Source: Strongyloides papillosus
Lineage: Eukaryota > Nematoda > Chromadorea > Rhabditida > Strongyloididae
Length of the DNA: 64,000 bases
NCBI GenBank assembly: GCA_005656395.1
Contig: SRSI01000009.1
Coordinates: 1,364,001-1,428,000, forward strand
Reading direction: 5' to 3'
Shown: positions 1-9,398 of the stretch, one piece after another
How the letters are laid out: every line of letters starts with the position of its first letter
Numbering within the stretch: position 1 is the first letter of the stretch
Notes under the pieces: model-generated
What the model was told of the DNA's origin: nothing
The model's input: the letters and a program-made list of their open reading frames with translations, nothing else
Database searches by the model: none
Translations under genes and position numbers: made by a program

Positions 1-3000
1 TTTTTGCATTTACACCTCATTTAACAGAATGTCAGGGGCAATTTGTTTTACCTCCTGGTTCAAGTCAACCACTTCAACCAATAAAAAATATAATTGGAGG
101 TGTTTATTCTAAGAATACAACATTATACTTCATGAATTCGCCATATCGAATAAATCAAGATTTAATAGTAGAACATGGTGTTACACTTCATATTCAAACA
201 GGTGTAATAATGTATTTTGATAGTGGAGTTGGTATGAAGGTTTTTGGTACCATTGAAGCATTAGGAAATGAACATGCTCATATTCAAATGTTACCATATC
301 AGCAACAACTAATATATGATTATAAATTTCCAGAATTTAGATTAATTGATGGTCCAAGTGTTCGTCAAGGAAGATTACAAATGAAAGTTATAGATAAAGT
401 AACGGATACACCACGATGGAAAAGTGTATGTACTGCATTAACAAATTGGACTTCTATCGATACAACAGTTGCATGCAATTCACTTGGTTATTCAGGTGGT
501 GGATTTTGGAAATGGTATTTAAGAAATAACGATACATATCCAGTTGTTATATCAAATCCAAATTGTCATTATGGAGCTTCAAATTTATACGAATGTGAGG
601 GATTGAAAGATTGGAATAAAATTCCCATGTCAGAAAATATTTGTCAAGGTGAAGATGACATTGGTTTATATTGTTGGGGAAAACCAATATTTCGAGGATG
701 GGAAAAACATTGGAAAGGAATACAAATTATTAATTCACCATTTACTTTTGTTAATGAAGATCCTGATGAAGTTTCATTGGTACGAAAATCATATTCTAGA
801 TTAGATTATGTTGATATTATGTATGCTGGTTATGATTTACAAACAAAAAATGCAACTCCAGCTGTATATGTTGAAGGAACACCACCCTTATTTAATGGAA
901 TGAGAGTTTCTAGATCTGCACGTGATGGATTCTTTTTTTATGAAGCCTCTGGTCCTATATTTATAACAAATAGTACAATTGACTATAATCGAGGTCATGG
1001 TATAGCCGTTGATAATACAACAGATGGAAGATTATTTGTAAATAGTACAATTATACAAAATAATTATGGTGATGGTATTTGGTATAAACAAAGAAGAGGT
1101 GGAATACAATTAATTCAAACGTTAACTGATAAAAGATTTAAAAGACAAATTTCTTATTTTGAGGAAGAAAATGATAGATTGGATATGTGTAAAACACATA
1201 TTTTACCTCCTAATCACTTTTTCCCTCATTTAGTACGTCTCACTTTACAAAATGGAACTTTTTATAATATTGATGATCCTCCATTATGTTGGATGAGTTT
1301 AAGTTTACCACCAAGATTACCTTATACATATACATTTCAATTTATTGATATTATTAATAAAAACAATGAAGATATGGGAAGTAAAACAAATTTAATTATT
1401 TGTGATGGTAATGAAAATGAAAATATTTGTAGAAATGAACGGTATAATATTCCTATACGTAATGGAGTATTTCCACAAAGTATATCATTAAAATCAAATT
1501 CTCAACCAATTTATATAGGTTTACTTCACAAAACATCTCCACTGTATAATGGTAAAGTCGCTGGTGATATTGAAGTTAGATTTAAGATTCATGCATCAGT
1601 ATTAGATAAAGGAATTTATGGATTAAATGTAACTAATTCATTAATTTTAAATAATACTGGTTGTGGTATACGTGCCATGGAAGTTAGAGATAGAACATGT
1701 CTATCTAATGTAACAATTCAAAATAATGAAGGTTTAGCTGGATTTTTAATAAAAGATGGTTCTAGTGATGTATGGGTTAATGGATCAAGTATTGACTATA
1801 ATTGGGGTGATGGTATGAATGTGTCATTTGCTGGTGGATCAATTAATTTTAATGGATCAACATTAATAGGAAATAAATGGAGAGGTTTTGCCTTTCATCA
1901 AAATGATTCATTACCATATTTACCACTTAGACAAGAAATAATTTTTAAAGGTAGACCATCAAATAATAGATTTTATCTAAGAACAATAATAGCTAATAAT
2001 TTATGGGGTGGATTATTAATTGGCAATTATTGTACACCTATTGGAATGAATTTTGAACCTAAAGTATTTATTAATTGGGTAGAATTTGTTTCAAATATTT
2101 ACCATCCTCATATGGAAATATTTTCATGTCAAAGAATATGGCCACCAACGGGGCAAACACTTTTAGATGTATCTGGAAATCGAATAGAAAGAGGTAATGG
2201 TATAGGATTTAGAATGGAACCAGCTGTAAATGTCCTAGCTACAATAACATCAAATATATTTTTAGAAATAAATAATACTGCATTATTAATACGTAATTCA
2301 AGGCATCCACAATTATCAGTATTATCTGCAAAAGTTAATATTAGTAAAAACGCTTTCAAATTTAATAGAGGTCAATATATTGTAAATATTGGTTTAAATG
2401 AAGACAGTGAAAATCAAAAAATGTTTTTTAATCAACAAAATGAAGTTAATGAAAATAAAGTAATAAATCCATTTCCCTATTTAAAACCTCGTTCAACGCC
2501 ATATGCAGCATTAGTTGTATCTAGTAGTAATGTTATAATACAAAGAAATTGTTTTCGAAATCCCGAAGCTGATTATGAAATTGGTACAGAATTATCTGAG
2601 CATGCAAAATGGATTGATGCAAGGGAAAATAATTGGGGTAGTCCACAAAGAGAGATTTTTATGCCAAGAATTTTTGATCAATTTTACAGATATTCTTTAG
2701 CATCCATTGAAGTTAACCCATATGCTGCAGCTTGTAATCAACTTAATCCTAAAATCACTTATTTACAAGAATACTTTCGACAATTCAAAAAAGAAAGTAA
2801 TCCTTTTATTTTAGGAGGTAAAATATATGAAAATCATGATTTAATTAGAGGAAAATATACTGTAACTGATGATTTACATATTGTACCTGGTGCAAAATTA
2901 ACGTTATCTCCAGGAACAATAATTGAATTTAGTGATAACATTGGAATGCTTGTAGAAGGGGAATTATTAAGAGCTGATATGATTGAATCAAAAGAGTCTA

Positions 3001-6000
3001 TTATTTTCACTGGTAAAAAGTTTAATCAACAAAAAGTAAAAAATATAAGATTAATGGATGAAGATGATAATGAAGATAGCTTTGAAGGAAGACTTGAAGT
3101 ATTTGTAGATGGCAATTGGGGAACTGTATGTAATAGAAGTTTTACTGCCTTTCATGCTCAACTTGTTTGTAATCAACTTGGTTTAATAATAGATCCCGAA
3201 TATTTTGAGAATTGGAGAATTTATCCATTACCAGGAGAGTTACCTATGATTATGGATAATATTCGTTGTGAAGAAAATGAATATGATATTACAAACTGTA
3301 GACATGATGGAATTGGCCACAATGTTGAAGCATCATGTCCTCCAACAAGTGTTATAGGTGTACGTTGTCTTGAACCACATTGGGGTGGTGTTAGATATTC
3401 ATTACTAGCCAATCCACCCACATTTACGGGACAAGCAACAATGAATAATTGGATTATTGAAAATGCAGGACTTTTTGATTTTAGAAGTAATCTTTTCCGA
3501 GCTGCCTTACAAATAGATTGGAACTACCATACATTTGAAAATTTAGTTGTAAAAAATAGTTTTTATCATGGTTTAGATATAATATATAATGATTTAACAA
3601 AAAAACCAGCTTTTAGAGATTCTTATTTTATAAATAATCGCCGAGATGGAATTAATCTTCGTTCTGGAGGTATAACAATTGAAAGAGTTTTTATTAATAA
3701 TAATGGTAATGCTGGAATTCGATATAATCCTTTAGTTCGTGAAAGTACACAAAGGGATATTGTTTCATGGTTAGATAAAAGAGAACAACCAGAAATGGAA
3801 GCAAATAATGTTTACATTGTACCAAATGAAGTACACAAAACTATAAGTGTTTTTGAAAGTCAATTAAATCAAAGAAAATTTTTAATATTTAAGGAAAATA
3901 ATTTTTGTTCTCTTGATTTGAATACTCCTTGTTTATGGGATGTTGATCTTGAAGCAATTGGTAGTGAATTTGGTATGAACGGAAAACTTGCAATTCAAAT
4001 TATTAATAGAGCTAGTAACGAAAGTGATGAAGAAGCTGTACTGACTGATTATAGTACATCTCAAAGTTGGAGTGTCAGAAAAAATACAATTGAATTTCCA
4101 ATTGTGTCTAGAGGAAATAGAATGTCATTACATTATTCAAGAAGTTATGGTAAACCGAAATTAATGTTACTAGTACTTTTTCTTGATACTCAAGAGTATC
4201 TAGATAGATTTGTTCATGTCTATGAATCTGAGATCAAAGAAAATCAATATGCTATTTCATCAATTCACTATAGTAATTTAACATATGATGACGGGACAAT
4301 TTTAATAAGACGATCTCAAGAAATGTTATGGTTCCAAAAAGTTAATTTTACAAAAAATAAAGAAGCTGTACTTTGGATAAATAATCCTCAACATATGATA
4401 ATTCCAGGAACAGAAGTTGCTGAAATAACTTATAATATTGACAATTGTTCAGTAACTGAAAATTATGGTTCCATTATCGATACTCATAGAGACTTATTCT
4501 CATCAGCAAACATTTTTCATTGGAAATTTTGGTCAAATACATTTGAAAAAAATAAAAATTCTGGTATTTTTGTTCATTTACCGGATAACTATAATCTGTT
4601 ACAAACAAAGAATCATAGTTTTTTAATGACAGAAAATAGATTTCAAAACAATACTAATTTCCATATCCATTTAAGAGGGTTTTATGCTTTTGTAAACATT
4701 TCATCAAATAATATTACTGACAATATAAGTGACAATAAATTTGGAATACTCGAAATATCAGGAACAGAAAAGTTTTTAATAATGGAAAGAAATAGATTTT
4801 TTCATAACCATGGAAAATGGATGGTCAGAGTAAATATTGAAAGCCATACACTAAGGGATCATGGAAGTATAATTGAAGGATTCATTCAATATAACTATCT
4901 TCAATATAATACTTTTGTTAATAATTTGGATGATTATGTTGAAACATTACCAAGATCTTATGCTATTGGTATATTTGGATTACAAAAAATAGATGTTCAT
5001 TTCAATAGACTACGAAATATATTGATGGATTTTGAGTTAGTTGCTGGTGTAAAACCAAAATTCCCTGCAGATGATGTTTTAAATGTTACACATAATTGGT
5101 GGGGAACAGGAAATGATGCGACTATCTATCAAAGAATTTTTGATCTTGATGATTGTACTAATTATATTTTAGCAAAATTTTCACCATTCTATGTAACAGA
5201 AGAATTATTTTTAGACTATTGGTGGAGACCCTATATAGGTCAATTAGCTGAAGCTAATTATATTGAACCTGATGTTTTAGATTTAAAAGGAAGGATGTAC
5301 GTGAGTAAAAATATGACATTATTATCAGAAAGATGGTACAAATTTCCATTTTTCTATAAACCAGATATACCATATAGAATTTCAAAAGATTTAGTAATTA
5401 TGCCAAACGCAACATTATATATTGAGAAAGGTGTTGACATACATGTATCACCTAATGTTAATATATTAGTTCTTGGACAATTAATTTGTGGTGGAACATA
5501 TTGGGAACCTTGTCGTATAAAACCATTAAATGAAACAGAATACTTACAAACACAAAAGCAAAAACCAACACGACATAAAAGAGAAATATATAATAATCTT
5601 TATTCTACAGAGATAGAATATTTAAAAAGAAATAGAAGAAAAGCATTTATTGATCCAATATTTGATAAGTTCCCTGTTTTACATCGTCAAGATCCATATT
5701 ATCAAACATTTGAAATTTCATTAGAAAGAAATGGTTCTGTATTAAATAGTGGATTTCTTCAAATATATAATAAAACAACAGGTGAAATTGTTCCTTCGTG
5801 TGATAGACAATTTACCTTAAGAAATGCCCGTGTAGCCTGTAGACAATTAGGTCTTCCATATTTAAATGCTTACCATTGGGTTACACCACGCTGGGATTAT
5901 AATCCTAAAATTCGACTTGTTAGAACGTATATGGAACCACGAGAATGTATTGGTGATGAAGATAGATTAGATAAATGTTTGTTAAGAATGAGTGGAAATG

Positions 6001-9000
6001 ATTCTGAATGGATGTGTATGGATAATGAACATTTTAATTATATTCATTGTGGTAGCGATAAATCATTAAATGATGATTACATAGGAAATTGGGGATCTCT
6101 TATATTTGGTCCATCTACATTAGAATTAGGAGTAAAAGTAGAGGAAGAAAAATCAATTTTAAGGCATATAGAAATTGTAGGTGGTGGAAGAGCTCATAAT
6201 GAGTCACTGGATGTTGGTGCTTTACAAATTATTAGAAGATCCCCTTTAATTGATGCAGTTAATGTTACAAATAGTTCAATGCATGGAATTCAAATTATTT
6301 CACCATCATCAACAATAATATTAAATGTTATTAATATAACAAATAATAAAGGCCAAGGTATCAATATAATTGCATCTAATCTTCAAACACCAATGTCAAC
6401 GTCATTTGTTCCAACAGGTCCATTAACAATTCCATATAATTTACCTGGTTTATTAGACATATGTTCTGCAGGTAAAATAATTAATGTTAACAATAGAATT
6501 ATATTATATTATAAATATGATTCTGTGAATATTGATTGTATTAAAGTATTTCACTCAACTCGTGGTTCAATATCATTTAGATTTATACATTTTAATCTTT
6601 ATAAATCGAAAACAAATCTTGGAAGAGAAGATGCATTATATATTTATTCTGATGCATCATTTAAACAACGTTCATTATTAAAGAAATATACTTCGGATAA
6701 CTTTGATCCTAAATTATTGCCAATACAATCATCAACTGGTGTTATTTCATTACATCTTCGAGGAACAGCTGCTGATGGTGTATATGGCTTTATTGGTGAA
6801 ATTGCAGTGGTACCAAATAATCCTGATACTTCAAATCCAATGGAAATTAATATAAGATATGGAAAATTATATGAAAATGATAGAGGTGCAATTGAATATA
6901 GAAATGTTGGTGAAATAGGACCTAGTTTAACAATAGAAAATTGTGCTATTTATAACAATGGTTATCATTTGTTTGGAAATATTTCTACTTCATCTCAAGC
7001 TGTTGAAGTTCACCTTCACAATACATTATCATTTATTTTCCGTAGAAATAGTGTTACACATAATAGAGGTGGTCTATTAATTACAGATGAATGCTCCTCT
7101 GCTGTGGCAAGATTGAATGTTTTAATAAAAAATAACGCTTTTGTTAGTAATAAAAATTGTACAACATTAGCATTTATAGGAAATAATTATCAGTCAGTTA
7201 TTGTTGTTGGAAATATTATATCTCTTAATGAAGCTCCATATTTTGATACCGTTCTAGTTCAAAAGATGAGTGGTAATTTTACAAAAAATGTTTTTTCAAA
7301 TAATACTGGTACACATACTATTAATACACAAGGATATTCAAGAATAAATTCAGATACACAATTATTCTTTTATAATAGTTTTGAAGATAATATAGCTCTT
7401 GGAACTGGACATCAATATGAGGAACGTTATGGTTATTTACCATCCAGAGAAATTGATGAATTTATAAGAAGACCAAAAAGGCAAGTTTTGACTCAACGCG
7501 GTGTCTCATTTGATTGGTGGACACATGTTGATTATGATACTGCTAGATATAGAGGAACTATACTTGCTGGAAGTGCACAACAAAGATTTTACCATAATGT
7601 ATTTAATAATCCTTTAAATGATTATGAATTGGTTACCTCTAATGCATCACAATATGTTATAGGAAGTATTGATGCAAAAGAAAATTATTGGGGATATCCT
7701 GGAACTGTTGGTGTGGCTTCTGGTAAAATTCGAGATTACCATGACTACAATTATTTAATTTCTGTCGATTACGAACCCGTTTTAGAATCAAATACCTCTT
7801 TAATTGATGGTGATTGTCCTGCTGGGTGGTTTATTGCAGGAAATAATGAGTTTAAATCATGTTTCTTGTTTATTGGAGCTGTAATGACATATAATAATGC
7901 TATTAATTTTTGTGCTGAAATTGGTGGTTTTATGCCTTATTTAAGAACAGATGATATAAGACAAAACATTCTGGCTAGTAAAATTGATTCAATAGTTAAC
8001 TCTGAAATAACAGACAGTGAAAGAAAAAATTTACTTCCTGGACATCAAGAAGTAAATATTTGGATTTCAGGTGTTTCTGTACCATCAATTCAATGTGGTA
8101 GAATGAGTAGTCGGAGTGGAGGTATTGGTATTGAAAATTGTAATAATCTTCTTCCATTTGTTTGTGAAAAAGGAACTAAACCATATCAAGAACCAATTAT
8201 GTGGAGGAGAGGATTAACATATTTCGTTATTGTATTCGGATGTCTTATTGGTGTTTTAGTTATGCTTTCTGTTTGTTGGTATTTTAAATCAAAAAAACGT
8301 GATGAAGAACATATAATGAGAAAAGACTTTGCCAGAGAATCCGTTAAACGCAAACAAGAGAATAAATTACGATGGGAACAATTAAAACAAAGAAATATGT
8401 TAGAGGCTGAAAAACAATATCAAAGGCGACCTCATGAAGTTGATTCTATTTCAAAAGCTCATATGAATTTAGTTGATAGTAATGCTACATATACAACCTC
8501 TACCTCAAGAACAACAACATATTTAACTAATGGCACATCTACAACACCATCAACTACAAGAACTGGTGTTGATACATTATCTACTGATGACTATACATTA
8601 TGTAGTTCAGTTACAAATTCCTATAGAGTTACAGCAGCAAATATGAATCCTAATCCATATGCTGAAATTGAAACACTTACCAGACAAACGGGAAAAAATC
8701 CAATTGTATTGTCAAGTAAAGAAGATTTTTCACCTGAATGTTCAACATGTGATGGTACAGAAAGTTCAACTTACTCCACTGTAAAAGGAAGTTCTATAAC
8801 TGATGAAACGACTACATATTGCAGTCATACTGGAAGAGGAACAAATTCAGAACTTTCATCGAACAGAACATTAATTTCAAATACAAAACCATCATTTACA
8901 ACATTCGGTAAAAGTGATTTTAAAAATAGTAGACCAAAGTCAACATTTCTCCCTAATACTTCTACTACAACATATCTATCATCTTCCAAACCTCAATTAT

Positions 9001-9311
9001 TATCTGCAAATTCTAATCCATCGATTTTAAATTCATTAAAGAATGAAAGAAATAACACTTATATGAATCCCACTAATCAAAATTTAACACAACCAAAATT
9101 TATTAAAACACCTGTTGTATCAGAATTAAGATCATTTACAAAATATCAACCATCAAGACAATCTGGTAACTTACCATTTACTCACCCTGAAATTCCATCA
9201 AAATCACTCGACAATTTAACAGAGAATGTTAATTCTCGAATGGCAGGGAATAATACAGTGTCAAACTACAATTTAGCGAATAAGAAAATTTCTTTAGAAA
9301 CATCTATGTAA
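1..9311 (+). CDS. bark: Bark beetle/anakonda-like giant membrane protein with SRCR, beta-helix and C-type lectin domains (5' partial)
   Basis: The frame is open to the left edge of the window, so the ATG at 132 is internal and the true start lies upstream. Over 3,090 residues are visible. The ectodomain consists of three modules of about 2.5 kb. Each has a PYRI/DL-type strand motif, an SRCR domain (about nt 330-685, 3040-3375, 5700-6055), a long run of parallel beta-helix repeats rich in NNS/NNT glycosylation sites, and a closing N-x-W-G motif (near 2626, 5093, 7680). A C-type lectin-like domain follows (7805-8180, WISG and CEKG), then one transmembrane helix (about 8212-8285, hydrophobic, followed by KSKK) and a Ser/Thr-rich tail of about 340 residues. 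This order matches Drosophila Bark/Anakonda, which organises tricellular septate junctions; a junctional role here is inferred. No intron is evident, which is notable for such length. RxKR-type sites are reported separately. Confidence 0.85.
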   Translation, partial: FAFTPHLTECQGQFVLPPGSSQPLQPIKNIIGGVYSKNTTLYFMNSPYRINQDLIVEHGVTLHIQTGVIMYFDSGVGMKVFGTIEALGNEHAHIQMLPYQQQLIYDYKFPEFRLIDGPSVRQGRLQMKVIDKVTDTPRWKSVCTALTNWTSIDTTVACNSLGYSGGGFWKWYLRNNDTYPVVISNPNCHYGASNLYECEGLKDWNKIPMSENICQGEDDIGLYCWGKPIFRGWEKHWKGIQIINSPFTFVNEDPDEVSLVRKSYSRLDYVDIMYAGYDLQTKNATPAVYVEGTPPLFNGMRVSRSARDGFFFYEASGPIFITNSTIDYNRGHGIAVDNTTDGRLFVNSTIIQNNYGDGIWYKQRRGGIQLIQTLTDKRFKRQISYFEEENDRLDMCKTHILPPNHFFPHLVRLTLQNGTFYNIDDPPLCWMSLSLPPRLPYTYTFQFIDIINKNNEDMGSKTNLIICDGNENENICRNERYNIPIRNGVFPQSISLKSNSQPIYIGLLHKTSPLYNGKVAGDIEVRFKIHASVLDKGIYGLNVTNSLILNNTGCGIRAMEVRDRTCLSNVTIQNNEGLAGFLIKDGSSDVWVNGSSIDYNWGDGMNVSFAGGSINFNGSTLIGNKWRGFAFHQNDSLPYLPLRQEIIFKGRPSNNRFYLRTIIANNLWGGLLIGNYCTPIGMNFEPKVFINWVEFVSNIYHPHMEIFSCQRIWPPTGQTLLDVSGNRIERGNGIGFRMEPAVNVLATITSNIFLEINNTALLIRNSRHPQLSVLSAKVNISKNAFKFNRGQYIVNIGLNEDSENQKMFFNQQNEVNENKVINPFPYLKPRSTPYAALVVSSSNVIIQRNCFRNPEADYEIGTELSEHAKWIDARENNWGSPQREIFMPRIFDQFYRYSLASIEVNPYAAACNQLNPKITYLQEYFRQFKKESNPFILGGKIYENHDLIRGKYTVTDDLHIVPGAKLTLSPGTIIEFSDNIGMLVEGELLRADMIESKESIIFTGKKFNQQKVKNIRLMDEDDNEDSFEGRLEVFVDGNWGTVCNRSFTAFHAQLVCNQLGLIIDPEYFENWRIYPLPGELPMIMDNIRCEENEYDITNCRHDGIGHNVEASCPPTSVIGVRCLEPHWGGVRYSLLANPPTFTGQATMNNWIIENAGLFDFRSNLFRAALQIDWNYHTFENLVVKNSFYHGLDIIYNDLTKKPAFRDSYFINNRRDGINLRSGGITIERVFINNNGNAGIRYNPLVRESTQRDIVSWLDKREQPEMEANNVYIVPNEVHKTISVFESQLNQRKFLIFKENNFCSLDLNTPCLWDVDLEAIGSEFGMNGKLAIQIINRASNESDEEAVLTDYSTSQSWSVRKNTIEFPIVSRGNRMSLHYSRSYGKPKLMLLVLFLDTQEYLDRFVHVYESEIKENQYAISSIHYSNLTYDDGTILIRRSQEMLWFQKVNFTKNKEAVLWINNPQHMIIPGTEVAEITYNIDNCSVTENYGSIIDTHRDLFSSANIFHWKFWSNTFEKNKNSGIFVHLPDNYNLLQTKNHSFLMTENRFQNNTNFHIHLRGFYAFVNISSNNITDNISDNKFGILEISGTEKFLIMERNRFFHNHGKWMVRVNIESHTLRDHGSIIEGFIQYNYLQYNTFVNNLDDYVETLPRSYAIGIFGLQKIDVHFNRLRNILMDFELVAGVKPKFPADDVLNVTHNWWGTGNDATIYQRIFDLDDCTNYILAKFSPFYVTEELFLDYWWRPYIGQLAEANYIEPDVLDLKGRMYVSKNMTLLSERWYKFPFFYKPDIPYRISKDLVIMPNATLYIEKGVDIHVSPNVNILVLGQLICGGTYWEPCRIKPLNETEYLQTQKQKPTRHKREIYNNLYSTEIEYLKRNRRKAFIDPIFDKFPVLHRQDPYYQTFEISLERNGSVLNSGFLQIYNKTTGEIVPSCDRQFTLRNARVACRQLGLPYLNAYHWVTPRWDYNPKIRLVRTYMEPRECIGDEDRLDKCLLRMSGNDSEWMCMDNEHFNYIHCGSDKSLNDDYIGNWGSLIFGPSTLELGVKVEEEKSILRHIEIVGGGRAHNESLDVGALQIIRRSPLIDAVNVTNSSMHGIQIISPSSTIILNVINITNNKGQGINIIASNLQTPMSTSFVPTGPLTIPYNLPGLLDICSAGKIINVNNRIILYYKYDSVNIDCIKVFHSTRGSISFRFIHFNLYKSKTNLGREDALYIYSDASFKQRSLLKKYTSDNFDPKLLPIQSSTGVISLHLRGTAADGVYGFIGEIAVVPNNPDTSNPMEINIRYGKLYENDRGAIEYRNVGEIGPSLTIENCAIYNNGYHLFGNISTSSQAVEVHLHNTLSFIFRRNSVTHNRGGLLITDECSSAVARLNVLIKNNAFVSNKNCTTLAFIGNNYQSVIVVGNIISLNEAPYFDTVLVQKMSGNFTKNVFSNNTGTHTINTQGYSRINSDTQLFFYNSFEDNIALGTGHQYEERYGYLPSREIDEFIRRPKRQVLTQRGVSFDWWTHVDYDTARYRGTILAGSAQQRFYHNVFNNPLNDYELVTSNASQYVIGSIDAKENYWGYPGTVGVASGKIRDYHDYNYLISVDYEPVLESNTSLIDGDCPAGWFIAGNNEFKSCFLFIGAVMTYNNAINFCAEIGGFMPYLRTDDIRQNILASKIDSIVNSEITDSERKNLLPGHQEVNIWISGVSVPSIQCGRMSSRSGGIGIENCNNLLPFVCEKGTKPYQEPIMWRRGLTYFVIVFGCLIGVLVMLSVCWYFKSKKRDEEHIMRKDFARESVKRKQENKLRWEQLKQRNMLEAEKQYQRRPHEVDSISKAHMNLVDSNATYTTSTSRTTTYLTNGTSTTPSTTRTGVDTLSTDDYTLCSSVTNSYRVTAANMNPNPYAEIETLTRQTGKNPIVLSSKEDFSPECSTCDGTESSTYSTVKGSSITDETTTYCSHTGRGTNSELSSNRTLISNTKPSFTTFGKSDFKNSRPKSTFLPNTSTTTYLSSSKPQLLSANSNPSILNSLKNERNNTYMNPTNQNLTQPKFIKTPVVSELRSFTKYQPSRQSGNLPFTHPEIPSKSLDNLTENVNSRMAGNNTVSNYNLANKKISLETSM

Positions 9312-9398
9312 TAATTTTTGATCTCTTTATTTTTTTATGTATATTATAAAAGAATTTATTAATAAAAAATATTATAGAATGAAAGACTTTTTAATGAT

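Noticed and set aside
132..134. ATG at 132 as start of the bark-like protein
   Set aside because: The same frame is open to the window edge, and the upstream residues (IIGGVYSKNT) continue the module motif.
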